Under the pieces are notes generated by a model that saw only the letters and a list, made by a program, of their open reading frames with translations, searched no databases and had not been told where the DNA came from. The position numbers and the translations under genes were made by a program. Shown piece by piece: positions 22,355 to 32,425 of a stretch of 64,000 bases of DNA (its first letter is position 1; each line of letters begins with the position of its first letter). This DNA is from Paratinospora sagittata (Eukaryota > Streptophyta > Magnoliopsida > Ranunculales > Menispermaceae), in the NCBI GenBank assembly GCA_035771175.1, contig CM069612.1:22736987-22800986 (forward strand), read 5' to 3'.

Positions 22355-25300
22355 TGTGACGCCCCGAAAATTATTTCATCTAGCCTATAACCCAATTGCA
22401 TTTTTGCCCAAACTCTATGTGTTGCCTTGATATGTTTGGTGTTTGTTTGATGGTTGTTTAATGTTTGATGCTTGATAATGTATATAAATATGTGTATCAT
22501 AAATTGTATATGGGTCATGTTAAATTAAAGTGTAATGCATATGTTATTATTTATGCATGAGCCCATTAAACCATGAATTGATATGGGTTAGGATTGATTG
22601 AATAAAAGGATAAATGAGAATGAAAATTTGGTGTATTAAATGGATTGAACATTTAAAATATATGGAAGCATGAGATTGGTTAAAGTACATGTGGTTGGTA
22701 TGGGTAGTATGAGACCAACACATGTGAAGTTTGGTGCATGAAAGTGGACAAGTGTCCCATGCCCACTTCTAGAATCCAAGAATGTGCTAGAAAATAAGGT
22801 GAGTGGAGGAGAGAATCCAAGAATGTGCTAGAAAATGAGGTGAGTGGAGGAGAGAATCCAAGAATGTGCTAGAAAGTGAGGTGAGTGGAGGAGGGAATCA
22901 AGGAAGTGCTAGAAAGAGGTGAGTGGAGAGAAAGGAAAGAAGAAGAGAAAGAAAAGAAGAGAAAGGAAAGAAGAAGAGAAGGAAGGAGAGAGTTGCAGGA
23001 GGAAGATCCCTGCGACGTTTCCATCAAAGTGGTGGATCTTTGGAATATACGGTCAGATTGAGCTCAAATTTTATCAACACGTTCGTAGCTTATGGTTCTT
23101 CATTCTGGTCGGTGGAGATCTTGATCAGAGGTTTCTTCTAAGAGATCTAACCTCTCAAACAAAGCTGGTCGGAAAGTCTGGATTTCTCGCACTGTTTCGC
23201 TCAAACTTATAGTTCTCCTACATCTACCGTTTGATGGCTACCAAATTTGGGTATGTGGTTTAAAACAGATATTTCTACATTCTGAACGGTGGAGATCTTA
23301 ATTAGAGGCTTTTTCTAAGAGATATAACCTCTCAAACGAAGCTGGTCGGAATTTCTGGGTTACTCGTGCCGTTTCGGTAAAACTTGTAGATCTCCTTAAT
23401 ATACCGTTGGATGGATATCAAATTTGGGTATGTAGTTTATAACAGATATTTCTGTATTCTGAACGGTGTAGATGTTTACACATTAAGTATTTTGTGTGAT
23501 ATAGCCATCTGAGTTTGGGTATTTGCAGCAGGAAAGGAGAAACTGTCTGATTAGATACTTGTTCATCAAATACACAAATCTTTTCGGTCCACCGTTGGAT
23601 TGGGCTGATATTTGGACAGAAGGTTTGTTTCTTCACATACTTCAATCTGTACGGTTGATTTTGTGATTACATATTTCTATTGGTAGATTAATACATCTGA
23701 ACAGAATATTAAATGAAGAATTTGGTAAGGTGCTTGTATTGGACCTAAATTTAGAATATGAACTTAGACATTTCCAAATAGCTTGCATGTCAACTATGTT
23801 GACCTAGTTGCCATTGTTGATGAACCTTTGATGCAAAATCAGTGATATACATGGCTGAACATGGTGACCTAGTGTAAATCGACAATATGGCCTAAGTATG
23901 AAAAATTTCATATTTTAGGGCTTTTGATGCTTTTGGCCTAAAATCATTGAATTGATGCAACTTATGTTTAATTAAGCATGATTAGAGTTGATTATGCTAC
24001 TGATTTGGTGGTTGTGACCATATCATGGGTTAGGCCTACTTGTGATCAAGTGACCAAATTTGGGCATGTTTATGCCTAAGGAATTGAAAATCAGTATTTT
24101 TTATTAATAGAATGGTTTATGTATGAGAACTATGCATTAGAGGCCTAAGTCATGTGATTTGAGTTGAATGATGGGATTAGATGGGATTTAGGCCTATTGT
24201 TTATGTATGGGCTGATTTAGGGTTGATGTGTAATGTCTATGTGATTGAGCATAGAAATTGATGTATGGTAGGATATTGATGTATGTTTCAGGATCTTGAT
24301 TGGGTTGATTCGGTTTGGTGGTCGTGTGTGGTTAAATACTCTCGCGAGGCTTGGTAGTGAGTAGACTTCATTTATGATTATATCTTTTATGTCATCATAT
24401 CATTTATATATTGTATGTTGAAAGCATGAATGTGTTCTAATGTTTTGAATGATGCATTTATTTGAGAAAACCTTATGACCTTGGTTGGGCCCATCTATCT
24501 GGCTAATAGGGGGACTTAATCTTGTCATAGGAGGGTTTTAGGAAAGGAAATGATTGGGATCAACGGCACGGTGAAATAGACGTGTACTAGTAACCCAAAT
24601 AAAAATGATTGGGATCAACGGTACGGTGAAATAAACGTGCACTAGTAACCCAATACATGTGGAATGTGGATCCAAATTGATAAACTTTTACTTGCATCAA
24701 ACGTATTATAAATGCTTGATATCTATATGTTATGAGCTTTTAATCATGCTACACATTGACATGCATACATGATATTTATTGATGAGTATTGATAGCATAT
24801 TTGAATTCTATTCACTGGGCACCGTTGGCTCACCCTCATTTTCCTCTTTCAGGTCCTTCTGTCCCGAATAAGGGCAAAGGAGTAGTTATATCTTGAGGGC
24901 CTTGCCTGCGAAAGAATCCAAAGCCTCGATGTGAGTTGTGAGGCATTTCGATTGGACTGTGTTTTAAATTATGATGTATTATATTTTGGATTATGTAATT
25001 ATAACACTTACCACATTGTAGTATGGGTGAGTTGGGACTTGTTAGATAAACCATGTGGGCATATGACGGTTTTTATTTGTACCCACAATTTTGGACTTTA
25101 TGTGCATGTCAATCTTAATGGACTGTAGGGATTATGATTTTATTTATGGTTCATTTTTATGGATTGTCCCTTGTCTTTGATGATTAATACGGTGGGCAGT
25201 TTTGTTTAGTACCTTTTAATATTATGTCGTTGTTTGAGATAAGGCTCGTAGGGTCTCAACCACCTCACGGGAGTTGAGGAGTGGTCGGAGATGCCTACGC

Positions 25301-25372
25301 CGGGCGTCCCGCCCCGGCATTCCGCATGCCATTCCCCGCGGGGTTGGTGGTCCAGGGCGCGGGGTCGCCACA
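22355..25372 (+). repeat. Chromovirus LTR 3 (3' LTR)
   Basis: 3018 bp. It differs from LTR 1 and LTR 2 at three sites that I found: T at 23030 (A in the others), C at 23221 (A) and C at 25337 (T). It ends ...GCCACA and is followed by the target duplication AAAAG. Confidence 0.93.
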
Positions 25373-25377
25373 AAAAG

Positions 25378-26153
25378 CGCCTCGTAACCAAGATTGGGGA
25401 CATCAACTTGAACATCGACAACTACCAGGTCGATGTCCCCAATGGCGTCTCGATAGTGATGAAGGACGAGAACATGTTCGAAGGCATGGCTGATGCCTTT
25501 ATAAAGTCGGTAGAGGTGAGTCCGCTTATTTAATTCATTTTGTTGCCAATGTGTTCTTCCTCTGTGGTCTCTGTCTTATTCTTTTTTGGCTTTTGCAGGC
25601 TGCTGCTCAGCACATATACAACCTCCGGCACATCAAAAATCACTACGTCAAATTTCAAGACGTGGTGAAGGAAGCCCAAACTACCTCGATAATCTGGGAA
25701 TCCAAGGATGTAGCTCGGGACGCCGAGATCAAGAAGCTAAAGGAGCAGTTGAAGCTTAAAGAGGTGGAAGTAGAGTCAGTCCAGGACGAGCTGACCAGGT
25801 ACCGGGCTCAGTTTCGGGCCACCGTCAAGACTCAGGCTGAAGAACTCTGCCAGGCCCGAGTGGATCAATCTTGCGTCAAGGCAATAACGGTCTACCGAGC
25901 TGATCTTGAAGAGTTCTTTGGTGACTCAGTAGATTGGAAGAGCTTCGACAGGTGGGCCAACTTGACAACTAGAGAGGTATTAAAGGAGGGGAAGGAGGCT
26001 GAAGACCAGGGTCCTACACCCACGGTTCTGGGGACATCGTCTAAGCAGCCTCAAAAAGTGGACTCCAAGGATGAGACACGCCGAGCTGACGATGACGACG
26101 AGCCAGTCAGTTTGACTGAGATCCTGTACCGTTCAACTGGTCCAGAGTCGTAG
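25378..26153 (+). pseudogene. Antisense extra ORF of the Tat element, 3' part (coiled coil)
   Basis: Continuation of the ORF interrupted at 6394. The first codon after the duplicated AAAAG is in the frame that was open before the insertion. It encodes a short segment with VTKIGDINLNIDNYQVD, then a likely 83-bp intron (25516-25598). After it comes a helical, charged region rich in K, E and Q heptads (KKLKEQLKLKEVEVESVQDE) and an acidic tail ending EILYRSTGPES. A coiled-coil C-terminus is common in plant retroelement proteins carrying the PF04195 domain. This half has no internal stop once the intron is removed. The stop at 26151-26153 faces the end of integrase at 26807, tail to tail. Confidence 0.7.
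25516..25598 (+). other. Probable intron in the antisense ORF
   Basis: GTGAGT at 25516 and a pyrimidine-rich tract ending TTTTGCAG at 25598. The flanking exons join in phase 0 (KSVE before, AAAQHIY after), and the AT-rich 83 bp between carry an in-frame TAA. Both splice sites are good matches to plant consensus. Confidence 0.65.
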
Positions 26154-26416
26154 ATGATTTCTTTTAATCTCGATCGTGTTTTTTGTAAGGGGCCTGCGTG
26201 CCCTAGTAATCCTCTGTTCCTCTTTGTACTCTTTTGTACTTAGCTTTTTCTCAAAGAGTATGTCTTTACTTAGTTTTTCTAAGTATTTGTTGGGTCATGC
26301 AAGTTGGTGGATCTCTTTTCTGCCAATCTCTTTACTTATATTCCTTAAGTGTTTGTTGTCGATTGAGGTCGGTAGTCCACATTTGACTCCCTCTTTTGCT
26401 TTGAACAATTAGGTTC

Positions 26417-26640
26417 TCTTCTCGGTAGCGGTTTGATCGTCGCTTCAAGGCACTTCAAGGGCCATTGACCCCTCTTCTCGGTAGTGTCTTCCCTTCTAGG
26501 GTAGTACCCAAAGGCACTTTTGACCGTGGTCATCTTCTCGGTAGGTACCTAGCTATAGCTCGGTACCCCCAAGGCATTCTAGGGTTCAAGACCTTTCTTC
26601 TCGGTGGCTTCCCATCTGGTTGGTAGTCCCAAGGCACTTT
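26417..26640 (+). repeat. Degenerate tandem repeats between the antisense ORF and pol
   Basis: Four units of 56-63 bp start at 26417, 26473, 26533 and 26596 with TCTTCTCGGTAG or a close variant. Most contain a CCCAAGGCA(C/T)T-like core near their 3' end. They lie in the untranslated part of the Tat element, on the 3' side of integrase, where this lineage is known to carry variable tandem repeats. Confidence 0.65.
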
Positions 26641-26806
26641 TTTTTATAGATCGTAGACGCAGATTTGTAGAAAAAAAAGTTGTTGGTTATTGTAGAAAAA
26701 TCTCGAATAAACATTTGTAGAAATCTAAAAATAAAACTAGATGTAACCAACACCTCTACAGATTCTGTAACATAACTACTGAACTGCTACTTCTACTGCT
26801 AAATGC

Positions 26807-27940
26807 CTACTGGTAATACTTCTTGAGGTGCTCTTCATTCCAAGGTTTAGGAATTCTTCTCCCAGTCAGATCTTCGAGCTCGTACACCCACGTGCGAAGT
26901 ATCGCAGTAATTTTGTAAGGCCCTTCCCAGTTGGGATTGAGGGCGCCTGCTCCAAGTTCTCGGGTGTTCAGCATGACCTTCCTTAACACTAGGTCGCCGA
27001 CTTTGAAGCTTCTGTGCTTCACTTTAACATTGTAGTACTTCGAGATCCTCTGCTGGTATGCAATTAACTTGAGTTGTGCTTGTTCTCTTCTTTCTTCGAG
27101 TAGATCCAGATCGGTGCGCTGAGCTTCCATGTTCCTGTCTTCGTTGAAGTTAGACGTCCTCAAGTTCAATATCCTAACTTCCACTGGCATGACAGATTCC
27201 ATTCCGAAAGCTAGGGAGAATGGTGTTTCTCTTGTGGCTGTTCAGGAGGTGGTGCGATATGACCACAGGACCTGAGGCATGTCCTCAGCCCACATTCCTT
27301 TCTTTTCCTCCAGCCTGGCCTTCAATGTGTGCTTGATAATTTTGTTCACGGCTTCCACCTGACCATTAGCTTGAGGATGGGCTAGAGTAAAAAAGAAATG
27401 TCGAATACCAAGGTCCTCACAGAATAATCGGAACCTTGCATTGTAGAATTGCTTGCCGTTATCAGATATGATAACGTACGAGACACCAAAACGGCACACA
27501 ATCAATTGCCAGATAAAGCGCGTGGTCTTCTATTCTGTAATTGTTGCTAAAGGTTCGGCTTCTGCCCACTTGATAAAGTAGTCAACAACTACTATTACAA
27601 ACTTGACCTGACATTTACAGGGCGGTAGAGGTCCTATCAGGTCCACCTCCCCACTGAGCAAAAGGCCTTAGGTCCTGCATTGAAGAAATATTTTTCGTTG
27701 AAGCTCGGATGTTTGTTCCATGTCTTTGGCAACTGTCACACTTCCAAGCTATCCTTATGGCGTATTTGGGGATTGTTGGCCAATAATAGCCCTGGCGAAA
27801 GACCTTGTAAGCGAGAGTCCTTCTACCTGAATGGTTACCACATACACCTGCATGAATGTCCTCCAGAACTAGTCGTGTCTGCTCCTCCCGTAGGCATCTT
27901 AAATAAGGCCTAGAGAAGCTGCGCCTGTAGAGCTGATCAT
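26807..27940 (-). pseudogene. Tat-element integrase (broken)
   Basis: Minus-strand remains in several frames. From right to left: a zinc-finger region containing HAGVCGNHSGRRTLAYK and a GYYWP motif; the catalytic core with SDNGKQF and a GQVEAVNKI segment carrying the glutamate; then a C-terminal block with FKVGDLVLRK and NWEGPY (27202-26807). Frame changes around 27240 and 27510-27600 and a stop in the core disrupt it. There is no chromodomain, unlike the younger element inserted to the left and consistent with the Tat lineage. Confidence 0.8.
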
Positions 27941-27943
27941 CTA

Positions 27944-28845
27944 TTACGAAATATCTGGCAGCTTGTCTTTGTACTTTCCTTGTTTCGATCTTGTCCTCGA
28001 GGAGCTTTCCATTTCATATGAAATTTTCGATGGGGGTCCATCCACGATGGGTTTTGGTTGAGTGTGTCGACCTGTTGGTCGATACTTACTTTTTCGATAC
28101 TCCTTTCGGGTAAATTCCAACTGGACCTGGATCATGAGCTTAGCCTCCGAGGAGGAGGCCAACTTGGAAAGTGCATCGGCAAAGGTATTTTCTATTTTCG
28201 GCAGTTGTGTTAGTTTATATTCCTTGAACATTCCTAGCAGGGCCAGTGCTTCTTTTAGATATGCTTGCATTTTGTTGTCCTTGGCTTGATACTCTGAAGT
28301 GACCTGTCCTGCGACGAGCTAATGGACGAGCAGCTTATTCACTCCCAGCTGAGAGCAAGTCACAAGCCAGCCAAAAGTGTTTCGTACTCTGCTTCATTAT
28401 TGGATGCTGAAAAACTGAAGCGAAGAACACACAGATGTTTCTCACCTCTGGAGGAGATGAGCACTATTCCGGCTTCACATCCCTACTTGCAGGAAAAGTC
28501 GTCGACGAACAACTTTCAGGCTTCTTCAAGGTCCTTGTCGGTGGTCGGAGATATCTGGGGCAACTCAAACAAAAAATTTGTCAATGCTTGACCCTTCATA
28601 GTTGTGCGAGGTTGGTACTCGATGTCGAATTCACTCAACTCGATGGCCCACTTTGTCAACCGTCCAGATGTTTACGGCCTCAAGAGCACCTGTCTCTGTG
28701 AGTGCTTGGTGAAAATGACTATGGTGTAGGCCTGGAAGTAAGGTCTCAACTTCCGAGCTGATGTGACGAGTGCTAGTGTCAACTTCTCAATGTTTGGATA
28801 TCTCGTATCTACGCCAAGCAAAGACTTGCTGGGGTAGTAGACCGT
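27944..28845 (-). pseudogene. Tat-element RNase H (broken)
   Basis: The similarity starts abruptly at about 28845 with YYPSKSLLGVDTRYPNIEKL, continues through GRLTKWAIELSEFDIEY, a second RNase H block with LFVDDFS and NNEAEYE, and ends with PKIENTFADALSKLASS. This is the double RNase H arrangement typical of Tat elements: the internal connection domain followed by an active-type RNase H. Several stops and frame shifts interrupt it. Confidence 0.78.
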
Positions 28846-29160
28846 TTGTTCAAATTAGTAAAGTCGACGCATATTCTCCACTTCCCATTGGACTTCTTGA
28901 CCATCACTACGTTGGCCAACAAATCGGGGCATAGTACTTCTCTAATGAAGTCGACCATCAATAACTTGTCTACCTCTTCTCATAGACCTTGAGCTCGATC
29001 GGAACTGAGAGCCCTTCTTTTCTGCTGGACCGGCCTTGCCTCCAGGTTGACGTTTAGTGGGTGTACCATCACGTTGATCGATATGCCAAGCATGTCCTCA
29101 TGGGATCAGGCAAAAATCTATTTGTGTTCCCATAGGATACCGACCAGCTGATCAGTAAGG
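28846..29160 (-). pseudogene. Tat-element reverse transcriptase, N-terminal stub
   Basis: A minus-strand block with SHEDMLGI, EEVDKLL and VVMVKKSNGKWRICVDFTN is the fingers region of Gypsy RT. It stops directly after FTNLNK and the sequence jumps to the end of the connection region. The whole palm, including the Y-x-D-D box, is missing, a loss of roughly 250-300 codons compared with family members. This copy could not make reverse transcriptase. Confidence 0.8.
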
Positions 29161-29333
29161 GAGGGGCTCATTCCCGTACCGATCTTGACAGTCTTCGCTA
29201 GATTTTCTCTGATCTGTACCTCAGCCTATTCATTCTGGGGTTTAAGCCCTGACACATCTTCTCTAGGGTCAAGGTCGGAACTAGTTGGATGCTCTAGAAG
29301 CATTACTTGTTCCTCTGTAGATTTGAGATTTTC

Positions 29334-30012
29334 CTAATGTCTCGTTTTCTTCTTCACAGCCGTAACATAATAGTCTCGTAACTTTTTTCTGTTGCCCCAC
29401 ACTAGTCCGACGCCTCGCTCTACTGGGAACTTCAAAGCCAGATGATAGGTTGATACAACCGCCCTTAAATTATTGAGGAGTGGTCGTCCTATGATGGCGT
29501 TGTAGACGGTTGGACACTTTACTACCAAAAGTCATGACCGTAATTTTGTGTTCAGAGTCATCGACTGTTACTGGTAGGGTTATCTGTCCTTCCGACATGA
29601 TATTGTTTTTAGTGAAGCCGATCAAAGAGACATCTACCAAGCTCAGCTAATCCTTAGTCAGTCCTAGTTTCTCAAACACCGACTAGTAGAGAATATCAAC
29701 CGAGTTTCCATTGTCGACAAGTATTAGACAGATTTTGTAGTTGGCCACGGTCATCGTGACTACTAAAGCGTCGGCATGTGGTCGAAGTATATCTTGGGCT
29801 TCCTCCTCGGTGAAGGTAATCATGAAGTTGACCCGCTTCTGTTTCTCAGGTCGATACCCAAGGTTCATGACTTTCGACCTTGACTCTCGGACATATGCCT
29901 TCATAGCCCGGTTTGAGGTACCGATCTGGTCTCCACCAAATATTGTTCTTATCTCGCCCACTGCCCCAGTTTGGTTATCTTTCGGAGTCCTCTGCCGGTT
30001 GGGATTCTTCAC
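29334..30012 (-). pseudogene. Tat-element gag end and protease (broken)
   Basis: The block 30012-29683 carries VNFMITFTEEEAQDILRPH and ends with a VDNGNSVDILY segment, the active-site region of the Tat aspartic protease (usually D-N/S-G-S-S). The block 29528-29334 continues with YNAIIGRP and VSTYHLALKFP, the protease-RT linker typical of this lineage. The two blocks are separated by stops and frame changes. Confidence 0.78.
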
Positions 30013-31440
30013 AAACTCCCTCAGATGACCTTTGCGGATTAGAGTTTCAATCTCCTGCTTGAGATCATAGCACTGGTCAGTATCGACCGTGGTCTCTATG
30101 GTACCGATAGTACTTCTTCTTATCCCATTGTTCTGTGGGCATTTTCAACTTTCAGGGCCATCAGATGTACTCTTTGTTCTAGATCTCCAGGAGGACCTAC
30201 TCTCGTGAAGCAGTAAGAGGCGTGTAGTTGGAGTACGCGTTTTCACGTACTTTGTTACTCCTCTGATCTCGGCTGCCAGCATTCAATCTTTTTCCTCCTC
30301 TGTTGCCCTCCTTTGAGTCATATTCTTTTTTCCTCTTGTTCTCCTTCTTCGAGTTTTTCGGGGACTCATCCGCCACTTATTTTGCATCAGTTTCCTCGTC
30401 GACATTGATGTATTTTTCTACTCGGTCAAAGATCTCTTCGTAGGTTTGGATCTTCTTTTTTTAAGGGAATATTGGAACTTCCGTGCTATAACCCTTTAAG
30501 GAAGGCGGTGATAATTGTTTTATCGTCGTAGTCGTCTACGTCGACTTGTACATCGTCAAAGCGACCGAGGTACTCCTTCCGAGTTTCGTCTTTCTTTTGC
30601 TTGATGCCTAGCAAACTGTTCACGGCTTTTTCCCTTTCCTTCTTCCCAACAAAGTTGATTCATGAACTTATGAGCTAAGTGCCCAAAAGAACATATAGAA
30701 CCGGTTTTGAGTTTTCGGTACCACTTCCAAGAAGGTCCGCCAAGGGTGATCTGGAAGCCCTCGCACATAGTAGCGTCGTCATAGCCCTTAAATTCCATCT
30801 AGGACTTGTAGTTCTCAATGTGCTCTCTGGGTCTACCTTCCCTTTGTACGTCTTGACATTTGCGGTCTTGACGTTCTTTGAAAGCGGTGTCTGGAGTATA
30901 TCCTCAATAAAAGGATAAGGGAGTTCCTTATACTCTTGGTAGTGTCGATGTGCAAACCTAGTAGTTTCAGAGCGTTCTGATCCATAAGGCCTTCTCGGTA
31001 CCGATCTCTCTGGACCAAGCTTTCCTACCACAACTCCTTTCTCGGATATCGACCTATGTGAGGCTGGTTTCGTCCATTACTGAAGAGTCGACCTGATCCG
31101 GAAGAAAATCGAGCTGTGACTTTTCTTGGCGTTCAGTGAGTGACGCAAGTTTTTAGCAAATAAAAACTTACGATTAGAAGGGGGTCTTCCCCGTACTTAC
31201 CTCTTCTTCGAGGTCACACTTCCGCAGCTACTCTCCTTTCCCCTCTGGGGTCGAGAGCTAAGACGTGGTAGGTGACTATGAAGTGGTTGTAGGGGGAGTA
31301 CTTCCCTCAACATTCGTTGTTGCTCCAAGACGTTTTGAGTCATTTTTTTCATGTTCTTTTCTATAGTAGACAACCTCAATTTCTAAGCAGAATTCTTTGA
31401 CTGCTTTTTCGGTGGTTTCCCCCTTTATTTTTTAGGTGTC
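30013..31440 (-). pseudogene. Tat-element gag (broken)
   Basis: Right to left: an N-terminal charged region (31379-31197), a segment with PFIEDILQTPLSKNVK and a YKGKVDPE motif (31031-30830), then the core gag domain in another frame with MCEGFQITLGGPSWKWY and FGHLAHKF (30798-30556). The C-terminal part near 30080-30005 has DLKQEIETLIRKGHL. At least three frame changes and several stops separate them. Confidence 0.78.
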
Positions 31441-31526
31441 GCCGGCGTGGCGTCGGGCCCTACCTCAACTGGTATATTTGCCTCTTGACTTATGACGACA
31501 GAGCTGTTCTTGACTTACAGTGTCGA

Positions 31527-31544
31527 TCCCCACAGACAGCTCCA
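31527..31544 (-). promoter_or_regulatory. Primer binding site of the Tat element
   Basis: On the minus strand TGGAGCTGTCTGTGGGGA begins two bases after the 5' LTR. It resembles the TGGCGCCGTCTGTGGG-type primer sites found in other plant Gypsy elements, with two changes in its first half. The tRNA cannot be named from this sequence alone. Confidence 0.55.
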
Positions 31545-31546
31545 AA

Positions 31547-32425
31547 TGTTGGTGCAAGATTTCACCAACACCGGTAGACGATGAAGTGGAGGGAATATGC
31601 TAATCTGAAACTCGTCGAAGTGCAGGAGAAATCACCGGAGGTTGGTTATCTGAAAGAGGGAAAATAAGATAATACAGGCTATCGTAAGGAACACCGGTGT
31701 GGTGTCGGCCAAAGACCCTCTGATGCCTAAGTTAGTTCAAAATTGCGTAATACTGAACTCAGTCGAGAATGTCTTAGAGTTTCCTACCTTCCCCTTAGGA
31801 GTTAAGGTTTTTTTATAGAGAAGGTTTAAGGTCTTTAGCCTTGTTGTAATGTTGTTGTAGAACTAGGAATTCAACTTGTGTTAGGAGAACATATCTAATT
31901 CCTGGTAGGATTTGGTCCGATCCTCATAGGATTATGATGATTTATCAGTCTTCTAGTCGAACTGGTAGAATATTTGACTCTATCAGAGTCGGATTAGAAG
32001 TAAATTCCGAACTTGTTGCAATGGATCACGCCCTATCCCTATCTGATCGGGCATTCTGCCGTCATGCATTCTGGAGTCGGAAACCCTTACAGGTCAGTAT
32101 GTCGATCTATAGTCTCTTGTTCTAGTGGCTTGATAATGGAGATTTGGTCTGTCATAAGGTCGGTATACAGTGGTCAATGATCATCGATATGAGATACTGA
32201 TCTGGCTTTGCAGATCTTTTATTGTCGATCTTCCATTTATTGTGACTGTGACATTCACCTGGTTGATAGGACAAACTATGAGCTCGGACTGTGTGCCCGA
32301 TTAGGCAGATCCATCTTGCCTGTTCAAAACAAATATAGGTTGGTATATCAACCTGATATGTGCTACGTCTTACTGGACCAGATTAACATGGCTGACGTGT
32401 CTTATGCTCGGTATATGATCCAACA
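31547..32425 (-). repeat. Tat-element 5' LTR
   Basis: Right-hand 879-bp LTR with TGTTGG...CCAACA ends, homologous over its whole length to 3643-4521. It is the 5' LTR because gag-pol runs leftwards from it. Confidence 0.9.

Larger units (their letters stand above)
6395..25372 (+). mobile_element. Tekay/Del-like chromovirus (Ty3/Gypsy) in tandem: LTR-internal-LTR-internal-LTR
   Basis: Three 3018-bp LTRs (6395-9412, 14375-17392, 22355-25372) alternate with two 4962-bp internal regions, giving an exact 7980-bp period. Outer ends are TG...CA and are flanked by the same 5 bp, AAAAG (6390-6394 and 25373-25377), so the array occupies a single integration site. Each internal region has a tRNA-iMet primer site, one gag-pol ORF ending in a chromodomain, and a purine-rich tract. 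Long LTRs plus a C-terminal chromodomain point to the Tekay (Del) group. Reading by eye I found one difference between the internal regions and three between the third LTR and the others. The array is either a recent unequal LTR-LTR crossover product or an assembly duplication. Confidence 0.93.
3643..32425 (-). mobile_element. Tat-lineage Ty3/Gypsy LTR retrotransposon with antisense extra gene, interrupted by a younger element
   Basis: Two 879-bp direct repeats (3643-4521 and 31547-32425), each beginning TGTTGG and ending CCAACA, bound the element. Gag-pol fragments on the minus strand fix the orientation: the 5' LTR is on the right. Just inside the right LTR a primer-site-like sequence is present, and just inside the left LTR a purine tract. 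Protein order is gag, protease, RT, RNase H, integrase, then a long region with an antisense ORF before the 3' LTR, which is the layout of Tat-type elements. By eye the LTRs differ by about 13% over the first 390 bp, so the copy is old. Without the 18,983-bp insertion and its duplicate site it would be about 9.8 kb. No matching 5-bp target duplication is seen (ATATG left, AAATA right). Confidence 0.88.

Noticed and set aside
25206..25493. ORFs crossing the end of LTR 3 into the antisense gene
   Set aside because: They are chance fusions of LTR sequence to the true frame that resumes at 25378.
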